From NCBI GenBank assembly GCA_943736015.1, contig OX031073.1:30221210-30285209 (forward strand): 64,000 nucleotides of DNA, in the 5' to 3' direction. Positions 32,001-45,091 of the stretch are shown piece by piece. The DNA is from Tridacna crocea (lineage: Eukaryota; Mollusca; Bivalvia; Cardiida; Cardiidae). Below the pieces are notes generated by a model. It was not told where the DNA came from and ran no database searches. It worked only from the letters and a program-made list of their open reading frames with translations. The position numbers were made by a program, and so were the translations under genes. Positions within the stretch are counted from its first letter, which is position 1. Every line of letters begins with the position of its first letter.

Positions 32001-35000
32001 TGACTGCAAATGTAAACCATTTTAGGCAACACTGGGACGAAAACAAATCATAGTATTTGATGACTGCGACTGTAAACCATTATTAGCAATACCGAAATAT
32101 TAACAAGTCACATTATTTCATGACTGCCACAATAAACAATTTACGGCATCTCCCAGACATAAACAAGTAAGTTTATTTGATGACTGTGAAGAAAAACTAT
32201 TTTGGGCAACTCTGAGACATAAACAAGTCATTTTAAATGATGACTTGCAAGGTTAGACATTTAAGGCAACACTTAGACATTAACAATTCACCATATTTGA
32301 TGACTGCAATGGTAAATCATTGTAGGCAACACAGAGACGTTATAAACAAGTCACCATATTTGATGACTGCGAAGGTAAACCATTTTAGGCAACACCGAGA
32401 CATAAATGAATCGCTTTATTTGATGACTGCGAATATAAACCTTTTCTGGCAACACTGAGACAAAAACAAGTCACTTTATTTGATGACTGCGAATATGAAC
32501 CTTTTCTGGCAACACTGAGACAAAAACAAGTCATCGTATTTGATGACTGCAACGGTAAACCATTGTAGGAAACGCCGAAATATAAACAAGTCACATTATT
32601 TGATGACTGCCATGGTAAACAATTTATGTCATCACCAAGACATAAACAAAAAAGTTTATTTGATGACTGTGAAGGTAAACTATTTTGGGCAACTCTGAGA
32701 CATAAACAAGTCATTTTATATGATGACTTGCAAGGTTAGACATTTAAGGCAACACTGAGACATTAACAAATCACCATATTTAATGACTGCAATGGTAAAT
32801 CATTGTAGGCAACACAGAGACATAAACAAATCACCATATTTGATTATTGCGAAGGTAAACCATTTTAGGCAACACTGAGACATAAATGAGTCACTTTATT
32901 TGATGATTGCAAATGTAAACCATTTAGGCAACACTGAGACATGAACAAGTCATTTTATATGATGACTTGCAAGGTTAGACATTTAAGGCAACACTGAGAC
33001 ATTAACAAATCACCATATTTGATGACTGCAATGGTAAATCATTGTAGGCAACACAGAGACATAAACAAATCACCATATTTGATTATTGCGAAGGTAAACC
33101 ATTTTAGGCAACACTGAGACATAAATGAGTCACTTTATTTGATGATTGCGAATGTAAACCATTTAGGCAACACTGAGACATAACCGAGTCACCATATTTA
33201 ATGACTGCCAAGGTAAACCATTTTAGGCAATACTGAGACATGATTGAGTCACCATATTTGATGACTGCGAAGGTTAACATTTTAGGCAAAACCGAGACAT
33301 AAACAAGTCTCCATATTTCATGGAACAAATCATCATATTTGATGACTGCAATGGTATATCATTGTAGGCAACACAAAGACATAAACAAGTCACCATATTT
33401 GATTAGTGCGAAGGCAAACCATTTTAGGCAACACCAAGACATAAATGAGTCACTTTATTTGATGACTGCGAATATAAACCACTTTAGGCATCAACAAGAC
33501 ATAAACAAGTCACCACATTTGATGACTTTGACGGTAAACCATTATCGGCAACACCGAAGTATAAACAAGTCATATATTTGATGACTGCCACGATAAACAA
33601 TTTATGGCATCTTCCAGCCATAGACAAGTCACTTTATTTGATGACTGCGTAGGTATACTATTCTGGGCAACTCTGAGACATAAACAAGTCATTTTATTTG
33701 ATGACTTGCAAGGTTAGACATTTAAGGCAACACTTAGACATGAACAAATCATATTTGATGACTGCAATGGTATATCATTGTAGGCAACACAAATGCATAA
33801 AAGAGTCACCATATTTGATTAGTGCGAAGGTAAACCATTTTAGGCAACACCAAGACATAAATGAGTCACTTCATTTGATGACTGCGAATATAAACCATTT
33901 TAGGCAACAACAAGACATAAACAAGTCACCATATTTGATGACTTTGACGGTAAACCATTATTGGCAACACCAAAGTATAGACAAGTCACTTTATTTGATG
34001 ACTGCGTAGGTATACTATTTTGGGCAACTCTGAGACATAAACAAGTCATTTTATTTGATGACTTGAAAGGTTAGACATTGAAGGCAACACTGAGACATGA
34101 ACAAATCACCATATTTGATGACTGCAAAGGTAAACCATTTTAGGCAACACTGAGACATAAATGAGTCAATTTATTTGATGATTGCGAATGTAAACCTTTT
34201 CTGGCAACTCTGAGACATAAACAAGTCATTTTATTTGATGACTTGCAAGGTTAGACATTTAAGGCAACACTTAGACATTAACAAATCACCATATTTGATG
34301 ACTGCAATGGTAAATCATTGTGGGCAACACAAAGACATAAACAAGTCACCATATTTGATTATTGCGAAGGTAAACCACTTTAGGCAACACCGAGACATAA
34401 ATGAGTCACTTTATTTGATGATTGCAAATGTAAACCATTTAGGCAACACTGAGACAAAACCGAGTCACCATATTTAATGACTGCCAAGGTAAACCATTTT
34501 AGGCAATACTGAAGCATGATTGAGTCACCATATTTGATGACTGTGAAGGTTAACATTTTAGGCAAAACCGAGACATAAACAAGTCTCCATATTTGATGAC
34601 TGCAATGGTAAATATTTTGGGCAACACTGAGACATAAACAAGTTATCTTATTTGATGACTGCGAATGTAAACCTTTTCAGGCAACACCGAAATATAAACA
34701 AGTCACATTATTTGATGACTGCCACGGTACGAAATTTACGTCATCACCCAGACATAAACAAGTAAGTTTATTTGATGACTGTGAAGGTAAACTATTTTGG
34801 ACAACTCTGAGACATAAACAAGTCATTTTATTTGATGACTTGCAAGGTTAGACATTTAAGGCAACACTTAGACATTAACAAATCACCATATTTAATGACT
34901 GCAATGGTAAATCATTGTAGGCAACACAAGGACATAAACAAGTTACCATATTTGATTAGTGCGAAGGTAAACCATTTTAGGCAACACCGAGACATAAATG

Positions 35001-37370
35001 AGTCACTTTATTTGATGATTGCAAATGTAAACCATTTAGGCAACACTGAGACATAACTGAGTCACCATATTTAATGACTGCCAAGGTAAACCATTTTAGG
35101 CAGTACTGAGACATGATTGAGTCACCATATTTGATGACTGCGAAGGTTAACATTTTAGGCAAAACCGAGACATAAACAAGTCTCCATATTTCATGACTGC
35201 AATGGTAAATATTTTGGGCAACAACTAGACATAAATAAGTCACTTTATATGATGACTGCCAAACTTTACCATTTTAGGCTATACAGCGACATAAACAAGT
35301 CGCCATGTTTGATAACTGCCATGGTAAATCATTTTAGGCAACACTGAGACATAAGCAAGTCACCATGTTTAATAACTGCGAAGGTAAACATTTTAGGCAA
35401 TACCGAGATATAAACAAGTCACTGTATTCACTGGCTGCGCATGTAAACCATTTTAGGTAATACCATGACATAAAAGAGTCACTATATTTGATGACTGCAA
35501 AGGTAAACATTTTTTGCAACAAGGAGACATAAACAAGTAACTTTATTTGATGACTGGCAAGCTTAGCCATTTTAGGCTATACAGAGACATAAACGAGTCG
35601 CCATGTTTGATGACTGCGAGGGTTAAGAATTTAAGGTAAATCTGAGACATAAATGAGTCACCATATTTGATTACTGCGACGGTAAACAATTTATGGCAAC
35701 ACTGAGACATAAACAAGTCACCGTATTTGATGACAGCAAAGGTAAATCATTTTAGGCAACACTGAGACATAAACAAGTCATTTTATTTGATGACAGCAAA
35801 GGTAAACTATTTTAATGAACACCGAGACGTAAACAAGTCACCATGTTTGGTGACTGCAAAGGTTAACACTTTAGGCAATACCGAGACATAAACAAGTCAC
35901 TTTATTTGATGACTGCAAAGGTAAAGCATTTTAAGCAATACCGAGACATAAACGAGTCACTATATTTGATGACTGCGAGTGTAAACATTCCATGCAAAAC
36001 CAAGTCATAAACAAGTCACTTTATTTGATGACTGCAAAGGTAAACCAATCTAGGCTATACAGAGACATAAATGCGTCGCCATGTTTGATGACTGGGACAG
36101 TAAACAATTTAAGGCAGCACCGAGACATAAACAAGTCAACGTATTTGATGACAGCGAAGGTAAACCATTTGAGGCAACACCGAGACATAAACAATTTACT
36201 TTATTTGATGACTGTGAAAGTAAACCATTTTAGGCAACACCGAGACATACATAAACAAGTCACTTTATTTGATGACTGCCAAGGTAAACCATTTTAGACA
36301 ACACCGAGACATAAACAAGTCACTTTATTTGATGACTGGGAAAGTAAACAATTTTTGGTAACAATAAGACATACTAGTGAACATGTCACCATATTTGATG
36401 ACTGCGAAGGTAAACCATTTTATGCAAAACTGAGACAAAAACAAGTCACCATGTTTAATTACTGCGACGGTAAACAATTTTAGGCAACACCGGGACATAA
36501 ACAAGTCACCGTATTTGATGACTGAGACGGTAAACTATTTTTAGCAACACTGAGATATAAACAAGTCACTTTATTCGATGACTGCCACGGTAAACAACTT
36601 TCGGCAACACCGAGACATAAACAAGTAAGTTTATTTGATGACTGCGAAGGTAAACTTTTTTGGGCAACTCTGAGACATAAACAAGTCACTATATTTGATG
36701 ACTGCGAATTTAAACCATTTTAGGCAACACGGAGACTTAAACGAGTCACCATATTTGATGACTGCAAAGGTAAACATTTTAAGCAACACCAAGACATAAA
36801 CGAGTCTCCATATTTGATGATGCGAAAGTAAACATTTTTAGGCAATATCGAGACATAAACGAGTCACTTTATTTAATGAATGGCAAGCTTTACCTTTTTC
36901 GGCAATTCTGAGACATAAGCGAGTCATTTTATATGATGACTGGCAAGCTTAGCCCACCGAGACAAAAATGAATCACTTTATTTGATGACTGCGAAGGTAA
37001 ACATTTTAGGCATCTCTGAGAAATAAACGAGTTACCATATTTGATGACTGCGAAGGTAAACATTTTAGGGAACACCGAGACATAAGCGAGTCACCATATT
37101 TGATGACTGCGAAGGTAACCATTTTAGGTAACACCGAGACATACACTAGTCGCTTTTTTTTATGACTGCGAATGTTTGTCATTGTAGGCAACAGGAAAAC
37201 ACATGCAAGAATACAAGACAGAAAATTTGATTATTCTGAAGTGCAGTTATTCGAAGCAAAACAAAGGCACAAATACAGTAAGTTATTATTTCCGATGAGT
37301 GTGAAGCTTGTAAACCTATTTCAGGCACTACGGAAAATACAAGTGGTTAGATAGAATACAAGTGTTTAGA
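26090..37370. repeat. 11-kb satellite of about 60-bp monomers with higher-order repeat
   Basis: Monomer consensus features: TTTGATGACTGCGAAGGTAA, then ACCATTTTAGGCAACACYG, then AGACATAAACAAGTCACY. Edge monomers (26090-27100 and 37150-37370) are decayed and central ones are more uniform, as expected for unequal exchange. Between about 29.4 and 35.0 kb distinct monomer types recur in fixed order (GGTTAGACATTTAAGG; AATGGTAAATCATTGTAGG; GATTAGTGCGAAGG; GCGAATGTAAACC; GCGACTGTAAACCATTA; CCACGGTAAAAAATTTACG; AACTATTTTGGGCAACTC), giving 420 and 480 bp periods. Because 60 is a multiple of three, open frames up to about 130 codons appear on both strands; they share no start logic or bias and are not called genes. 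Confidence 0.95.
28571..28812 (+). mobile_element. tRNA-derived SINE inserted in the satellite
   Basis: Head with GGTGGCTCAGTGGTGTGTCG (box A-like) and GTGGTTGTGAGTTTGATACC (box B-like). Tail AATGGCGTTAAACCCCAATA followed by TAACTAACAAAC. The satellite is duplicated on both sides (CACTTAATTTGTTG before, CACTTTATTTGTTG after), a target duplication of about 14 bp typical of LINE-mobilised SINEs. Confidence 0.88.
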
Positions 37371-37742
37371 TAGATGACTTGGACACATCGGCCACGCTAG
37401 AAGACTAAAAGACATAAATCTTAAGATACTCAAAAGCCCTAACTAGTGGTGGAGAAATGCATAACATACATGGGTATGAGTACTCTGACTGAAATAGTGT
37501 TGAAAATGGCGTAAAGCATCACTCAATGAATAAGACAAGAAAAGTTCCTATGGTGGCATAGATATTCTGAATCTGACTTGCTTCTTTCAATGGATGTTAT
37601 AGTGCCACTTGAACACTCCTGTTAGAAACTCGGTCGAAAGTGTAGTTGCAATTCTCTTACGGCCCATAATGTCCAATTAGAGATAGATAATGTCACGTGA
37701 CCGTACTCTTTTGTAGGTGCCAAGTTAGGAAAGCGACTCGAC

Positions 37743-38233
37743 ATGATTTCAAGGACGAATATTTATCTTTCAGTGTTGGGGCTATTTTTTGTCCTAGGTT
37801 TGTTTTTCTTTCTTTCTTATATGAAACTCGGTTATATTTCGATTCTCTTTGGGATAAAAAAAAAATGTTTTTAAATGCTTCTTTAATCCGTTATCAAACA
37901 GTTCCATGCTTTTACGAGGAATGAAGTTTTTTGAAATTAACCAGCATTTTCCGACTTTCCAACAAAATTGTCTATCCGTTCAACAATTAAAAAAGGTTCA
38001 TGTGAGCCACGTTTTAATTTTTCGTTTGCAAATGGTTTGTCTTACGAAAATGAAGCAAATAGTAAAGGAATGTAAAGAAAACTGAACAAAAACAGCATGA
38101 AGTGATTTTGGTTGACGGCACTATAAAATCCTCTCGGACATTATTGAACCTTACACGAAATGCATTCACTGTGTTCCGTTGATGCATTTTAAATAACTTA
38201 AAAAGTAATTCCTCCAAGTACATAATTATGTTA

Positions 38234-38272
<39 letters not shown>

Positions 38273-41200
38273 GGCCCTTCGCATGGCTCATTGGTGAATG
38301 TTGAGGATTTATAACCTAGTGGTCCAAAGTTCGACCGTCACTGAAGGCCCTCATTATTTCATGACCACGGGTGTCCGTAGCCAGGCCATTTCAGAGCATA
38401 TAAGCTATTACTGATGAAACCCCGTACAATTATGGTTAAGTAAGCCGTCTTGGAGATATAATTTAAATAATGTTTAAAGCGACGTAAAACATTAATAAAT
38501 CTCCATCCACCTCTCTCTCTCTCTCTCTCTCTAAGTTTTAAAAAAGAGCCGGACCAGACATGATATCCAGTATAAATTGTTCAATTTAGAAACATTTCTT
38601 TCCTTTTTGTACAGGATACGTGGAAAGTACGGACTGTCCTGATTTTTGGACAAGTTTTGAAGGTTCCTGTTACTTATTTCCAGACCACCATAAATCTACC
38701 TTTACCGAGGCAGAGGTATGCTTCTTTATTGTAATAACAGTCGCAATAGTGGTGGTAGTAGAAATTAGCCATGCTGGGGTTTAATGCATGTGCAAAAAGT
38801 ATCGATTCAGATCAGAGGGTCGCGGGTCCGATTCCCAAGCTGGTTCATTTCTTTCCTAGGATTAATGATGGCACTTGCGAAGGACTTCATTCCTTTCTCG
38901 GCGTTGAATATTGATCTGGCGATGTCAAGGAGGTGGGACAGCAGCTGAGTGTACCCTCCTCCCTTCCCTAGGCATGGATATGTGCACTAGTCGCCCTGGT
39001 GAAACTGAAATGCTATTGAAAACGGCGTAAATCCCCATACAATCAAACAAGAAACATGACTCATGCTCTGACAAAAAGAGGACTCCATGTATTTCTGTGA
39101 TGCATTATATCAAGAAAGTCATTAGATATGCTCTAGAAAAATAAAATCCATTTCGTGTTACAATTGACTGAATCTGATGGTAGAATAGGCCTTGGGTATG
39201 CAGAAAATTTAGAAAAAAGAAAAGCAAAAAAAAAAGCTCGATCTATGTCAGCCTGCACGGATTGCTCAGACTGACATGGATCGATTCTTCTTTTTGCAGA
39301 TGTATTTAACCCCCTTTTCACAGAGCATACATGTAAGTCACATATTTTCTTTACAGAACTATTGTCGACAACATCATAACTCGCATCTGGTACACATCGA
39401 CAACGAGGCAGAGAATACATTCGTGAAAAATTATCTACTGAAGTTTAAAGGTAAGACTAATTGGAAATGCAAACTTGCCAAAGGACAGACTGGCATACAT
39501 TAAACATACCCACAGGTAGACTGACAAATAAACGCCAGAGGACTGACAAACAGACTACTAACAAGTACAGACTGAAAGACACATCCATGTATATAAATAA
39601 AGGCAGACTGACAGATATACATCCGAGGACTAACGTAAAAACTGAAAGAGAGATAGATATCCAAAGGCAGACTGATAGATGTACAACCTAGAACTGAGAT
39701 AAACGGAATACTACCAAACATCGGTTGAAGGACAGATATACAGACTGACAGATATATCTGAGGACTAACATATATACTGACAGATGTATATCCGAGGACT
39801 GACATACTGACTGACAGATATATATCTGAGGACTGACATACAGACTAACAGATTTATATCCGAGGACTGACATACAGATTTACAGATATATACCCGAGGA
39901 CTGTCATACAGATTGACAGATTTATATCCGAGGACTGACGTACAGATTGACAGATTTATATCCGAAGACTGACATACAGATTTACATATATAGACCCGAG
40001 GACTGTCATACAGATTGACAGATTTATATCCGAGGACTGACATAAAGACTGACAGATATATATCCGAGAACTGACATACAGAGTGACAGATTTATATCCG
40101 AGAACTGACATACAGATTGACAGATATATACCCGTGGACTGACATACAGATTGACAGATATATATCCGAGGACTGACATACAGATTGACAGATATATTCT
40201 GGCACTGACATACAGACTAACAGATATATACCCGGGGACTGAAATACAGAATCACAGATATATATCTAAGGGCTACCGTACAGATTGAGAGATTTATCTG
40301 AGGACTAACATGCAGACTGACAGATATATATCCGACAACTGACATATAAATTGACAGGTATATATCTAAGGACTGACACACAGACTGACAGATATATCCG
40401 AGAACTTACATGCAGATTGACAAATATATTCGAGAACTGATATACAGATTGACAGATAAACATCCGAGGACTGACATACAGAATGACAGATATATATCCG
40501 AGGGCTAACGTACAGATTTAGAGATATATCTGAGGACATGCAGACCGACAGATATATATCCGAGAACTGACATATAAATTGACAGGTATATATCCGAGGA
40601 CTGCCATACAGACTGACAAATATATCCGAGGACTGACATATAGATTGACAGATATCTCCGAGGACTGACATATAGATTGACAGATATATATCCGAGGACT
40701 GACAAACAGACTGACAAATATATCCGAGGACTGACATATAGATTGACAGATATATCCGAGGACTAACATATAGATTGACAGATTTATATCCCAGGACCGA
40801 CATACAGACTGACGGTTTAATATCCGAGGACCAATATACAGACTGACGGATATATATCCGAGGACTGACAAACAGATTGACAGATTTATATCCGAGGACT
40901 GACATACAGACAAGTATATATCCGAGGACTGCAAACAGACTGACAGATATATCCGAGGACTGACATACAGATTGACAGATATACATTTGAGGACTAATAT
41001 ACAGACTGACAGATATCCATCCGAGGTCTGACGTACTGACTGACAGATATATATCCAAGGACTGACATACAGACTGACAGATTCATATCCGAGGACTGAC
41101 ATACCAACTGACAGATTTATATCCGAGGACTGACATAAAGACTGACAGATATATATCTGGGACTGACATACAGACTGACAGATATACATCCGAACACTGA

Positions 41201-44200
41201 CATGCAGGCTGACATATATACGTCCGAGGACTGAGACACAGACTGACAGATTTATATCCGAGGACTGACATAAAGACTGACAGATATATATCTGGGACTG
41301 ACATACAGACTGACAGATATACATCCGAACACTGATATGCAGACTGACATATATACGTCCGAGGACTGAGACACAGACGGACAGATTATATCCAACGACT
41401 GACATACAGAAGCCTGACATGCAGACTGACAGATATATATCCGAGGACTGACATACAGATTTACGAGGGTTGTTCTTTTATATTCATAGACTTTTCCTCC
41501 TGTGCTTTTATTTCTCACTGAATGCAATATTGAATGTGAAAAAATTAAACAGTCATGTCTTCTTGTTTTAACAATGGTACATTTTTAATGATTTTTATCA
41601 TAACGTGCATAAAAATGGTCTCCATAGCAACCTGTGTTGCACTACCCGGGGCACGCCATATTTTGAAATATCGTGAAGTCACAAGGGTTTGAAAGACAAG
41701 CTTACAGTTACCGTAATACAGATCAGAATTGGCGCGAAATCACACAACGTCGTTGTGACGTAATAATGTCATCTCCGTTAAAATTTTAGAACGTAACGTT
41801 GAAAACTTTCTAAGTTACATATAAACTAGTATTGTGCATCATATTTTGTTTTACGGAAAAATGACGTCGGAACCAGGGTAGAGCTCAAGAACAAGGCCAA
41901 AATGCAGTCATGCCCTAATGCCTACTCACCCGATTTAGCCCCCATGGATTTCATGGTATTTCCTGAACTCAAACGCCAGCTTCGAGGATTAAAATTTGAT
42001 GCAGTAGAAGACTTAGTGAAAAGTACCCAGAGAATTGTGTCCTCATTTTCTGAAGATTACTACAGGAGCATATACGACAAGTGGGTCTTCCGTCACGAGA
42101 AGTGTGTAAAATTGAACAGCAGATATGTTGAAAAAGAATAAAATGTGCCGTGCAGATGAGTCAAAGTTAGTTGTGACATGATTTCTGTTGACGCTGTTTT
42201 GACGTAACTGTTGTTATTTGGAAACTATTAGCTGTAAAATTTTGTTTAAAAGATCATCTGAATAAAAAAAAAATACACTAAATCTTTCTAGTGATGTGAA
42301 TTTCATTTATCTGAAAAGAATATTGGAATTGTTATAAAGAAAGTTTACGAATATAAAAAACAGCCCTCGTATATCCGAGGACCGACATACAGACTGACCG
42401 ATTTATATCCGAGGACCGACATACAGGCTGACAGATTTATATCCGAGGACCGACATACAGATTGACAGATATATTCGAGGACCGATATACAGACTGACAG
42501 ATTTATATCCGAGGACCGACATACAGGCTGACAGATTTATATCCGAGGACCGTCATACACGCTGACAGATTTATATCCGAGGACCGTCATACAGGCTGAC
42601 AGATATATATCCGAGGACCGACATACAGGCTGACAGATTTATATCCGAGGACTAAAATACAGACTTACAGATATATATCCAAGGACTGACATACAGACAG
42701 ACAGATTTATATCCGATGACTGACATACAGACTGACAGAATCATGTGTATATCCGAGGACTGACATACAGACTGACAGATTTTTATCCGAGGACTGACAT
42801 ACAGACTGACAGATTTTTATCCGAGGACTGACATACCGACTGACAGATATATCCGAGGACTGATATACAGACTGACAGATATATCCGAGGACTGATATAC
42901 AGACTGACAGATATCTATCCGAGGACTGACATACCGACTGACAGATATATCCGAGGACTGATATACAGACTAACAGCTATATATCCGAGGACTAACATAT
43001 AGACTGACAGACAGATAGACACCCCTTGACTCACAGATTTACACCTCTTGAGTGATAGATAGATTACTACCTGGTACAGACTTACAGACAGATATATATC
43101 CAATTACAGACAGACAGGTGTATATTCAAAGACAGACAGACTTACTTAGAGATATACATGTATATTCAGGGGTAGACAGACGTACAGGTATACATCCAAG
43201 AACTGACTGATATACATATATACACCAAAGGTAAGACAGACAATACAGATATACGTCCAAGACCAGACCGATATACAGATATGAACTCAAGGTAACACAG
43301 ATATACAGATGTAGCAAGGACAGACCAATCATAGATGTACACTCAAGAACATATTGACATTCAGATATATGATCACAGGTTGATAGACATACTGATTGTA
43401 TATCCAAGGACATACTGACATGTAGGTAATACATCTTAAGACAGTCTGACATTCATAAGCAGTGGCGGATAGACCTTCATGTATACATATAAACCCATGG
43501 ATACACTGACATTCAGTTATCTGACCAAGGGCGAACAGACATACAGATTATACACTCAAGGGCAGACAGACAGACAAATATACAACACAGGACAAATATA
43601 CATATTAATCAAGGACATACAGATACACAGCCAAGCACAAACAGATCGATAAACACTCAAGAACATACACAACGAAAGAAATATACGATAAAATACAGAC
43701 TGACGTAGATATACACATGTATTCGAATGTTTGCTTAAGTCACAATCTACCTTTTAGTCACATTTTATTTGTCATTTCCCATGCAATGAGTGGAATTTTG
43801 TCGAGGTGACATGAAAGTGATGCAAAATCAGTTATTATTTTAATTTTACAGATGAACCACATTGGATGGGGCTATCTGACGAAGACATCGAAGGTATATA
43901 TAAATGGTTTGACACTGATACCAGCCTCGGGTTTACAGACTGGGCACCGGGACAACCTGACAGTGCTATCGGTGGAAATGAAGACTGTGTGATATTTTAT
44001 GACGATGACAACTACAGCTGGCATGACGCTCCATGCACACACAAACACGAACCAGTCTGTGAGTTAAGGCAAGTAAATCTTAGAGCCTTAAAGTGGTATA
44101 TAGTGTAATTTCGTCCCGGATTTTCCCCTTAATGTGTATATGAAAGTCGGCATCTCTGTTCACCAGCGAAGATCACTGTAAAGCGAAAACAGGTGAGCAT

Positions 44201-44979
44201 GAGGGCCTACAAAATATAAGAATTGTCCCATGTTTTAATTTTTTTGTATAATATTTCTAATTCCTTTTATAAGAGGCAATCTGTAATGCATAACGTGGGC
44301 TAGATATATGTTATACACGAGTGAAGTGAAGTTTTGCGAACAGCAGTCGTTAGTGTCACAAGAACAAAATTTTGACTTGTATCAAAGCGATTGCAAATTT
44401 ATAATTTTAGTGGTATTTTATGTGCCCCCATCACCTTCGACAGCTAATCAATCACGCCCTAAATATTTTCCCCACGAAAAATACATAAAGGATATTTGTT
44501 TTATTCGGTGAAAGATCGAAATTTATCTCCGCGAATGAAAATATTACCGATGGTGTTCACGAGATGAAATAAATTTCGATCTTTCACCGAAAGAAACAAA
44601 TATTCTATTTATTTCATGCTTATTATAACCCTTTCTGGGAGGAACTTTATCAAAATTCAGTACAGTTCGTTCTTGTTAGTTATTCCCCGTGGCGTATCCC
44701 TCCCGCATAGCAACGCATTACAATATTACGTCAAGCGCCAGAAATGTAAGGTAAATGACGTCATATTTCCATCTGGCTGTGAGTCACGCACATTTTACCT
44801 AAGTAACTAGAATAATTATGAAAAATCGGTATCTACACTGGTCGTGCCCGTGGAATATCGGAAAATATTTTCATCGCTATTTCTCGATATCCTACCGGAA
44901 AGCATGAAATAACATTGAATTAATTGTGTTTTACAGGGAAGAGATAGCGACTGGTGGTTTAGAAATAATAGGAAAGTAA
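37743..44979 (+). CDS. Secreted C-type lectin A
   Basis: Exons 37743-37797 (signal peptide MISRTNIYLSVLGLFFVLG; weak donor gtttgt), 38615-38715, 39357-39450, 43852-44068 and 44937-44979; 169 residues. The single CTLD has six cysteines (long form), WTSFEGSCYLFPD at its start, LVHIDNEAENTFV in helix 2, the QPD motif (APGQPD) and WHD in the Ca-binding loop. QPD usually predicts galactose-type sugar binding; the secreted, innate-recognition role is inference. Exons 2-5 have exactly the same lengths (101, 94, 217, 43) as lectin B. Exon 4 ends at a GC donor (AAG then gcaagt, 44069). The alternative GT donor 3 bp on would frameshift into a stop in the last exon, whereas GC splicing gives a C-terminus LEIIGK like the IELIG of lectin B. 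AATAAA lies 50 bp past the stop. Intron 3 holds a 4 kb minisatellite. Confidence 0.9.
38236..38532 (+). mobile_element. tRNA-derived SINE inside a (CT)n run
   Basis: A CT microsatellite at 38236-38270 is followed by a SINE at about 38272-38505 with GTGGTCCAAAGTTCGACC (box B-like) and the tail AAGCGACGTAAAACATTAAT. CT repeat resumes at 38512-38532. The SINE is thus flanked by duplicated CT target. Lectin A intron 1. Confidence 0.75.
38765..39052 (+). mobile_element. tRNA-derived SINE
   Basis: Head with GAGGGTCGCGGGTCCGATTC (box B-like), a body ATTAATGATGGCACTTGCGA shared with the SINE at 62284-62575, and the tail GAAAACGGCGTAAATCCCCA plus AT-rich end. Lectin A intron 2. Confidence 0.82.
41464..42369 (+). 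mobile_element. Internally deleted mariner-like element
   Basis: A 906 bp insertion in the minisatellite with TA on both sides (41462-41463 and 42370-42371) and inverted ends CGAGGGTTGTTCTTTTATAT and GAATATAAAAAACAGCCCTC. Only the C-terminal part of a transposase remains (41902-42141), so the element cannot be autonomous. Confidence 0.92.
41902..42141 (+). pseudogene. Mariner transposase C-terminal fragment
   Basis: About 80 codons from AYSPDLAPMDFMVFPELK, which contains the last Asp of the DD34D triad in the YSPDLAPxDF motif, through HEKCVKLNSRYVEKE, the usual mariner C-terminus. The DNA-binding domain and first two catalytic aspartates are absent upstream. It is a relic of the element at 41464-42369. 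Confidence 0.9.
44503..44592. repeat. 90-bp inverted repeat
   Basis: Arms TTCGGTGAAAGATCGAAATT and AATTTCGATCTTTCACCGAA around a short loop. It lies in the last intron of lectin A. Confidence 0.88.
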
Positions 44980-45028
44980 CAACCTAACTTGATGTGTTCC
45001 GCATTTAGGTGTTTTATGTAATTCGAGA

Positions 45029-45034
45029 AATAAA
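45029..45034 (+). promoter_or_regulatory. Poly(A) signal of lectin A
   Basis: AATAAA 50 bp after the lectin A stop codon. Lectin B has AATAAA at the same spacing, which supports both last exons. Confidence 0.75.
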
Positions 45035-45091
45035 CGAATGTTATTGGAAAAATTCTGTTTGTTTGTTTGTTTGTTTGTTTTTTTTTTTGTG

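Larger units (their letters stand above)
39475..43700. repeat. 34-bp minisatellite filling lectin A intron 3
   Basis: Unit GACTGACATACAGACTGACA followed by GATATATATCCGAG, about 34 bp, over 80 copies with small indels, interrupted at 41464-42369 by a mariner element. It decays toward both ends (from 39475 and after 43010). The minus strand lacks stop codons in several frames at once, giving overlapping open frames of 230 and 300 codons (Ser/Tyr/Val-rich); these are repeat artefacts. Confidence 0.95.

Noticed and set aside
27503-36297. Open frames of up to about 130 codons with 20-residue repeats (DINKSPYLMTAKVNHFRQHR-like)
   Set aside because: The satellite period is a multiple of three, so frames stay open on both strands. 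Frames break at every indel and no splice structure joins them.
26090-37370. Tandem C/D-box snoRNA cluster suggested by TGATGA and CTGA in each monomer
   Set aside because: The D-box position varies freely between CTGA and CCGA, and sequences outside the boxes cannot form a terminal stem, so the resemblance looks accidental.
26090-37370. CRISPR-like repeat array
   Set aside because: Adjacent monomers differ by scattered substitutions and have no spacer/repeat partition. This is a eukaryotic satellite.
40366-41420. Overlapping open frames of 230 and 300 codons on the minus strand
   Set aside because: They are translations of a 34 bp minisatellite in two frames at once, inside an intron; there is no domain and no start context.
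44069-44108. Lectin A ending by read-through (CELRQVNLRALKWYIV)
   Set aside because: The paralogue comparison gives an in-phase 43 bp last exon with a matching C-terminus and a poly(A) signal, so the read-through is taken as intron.
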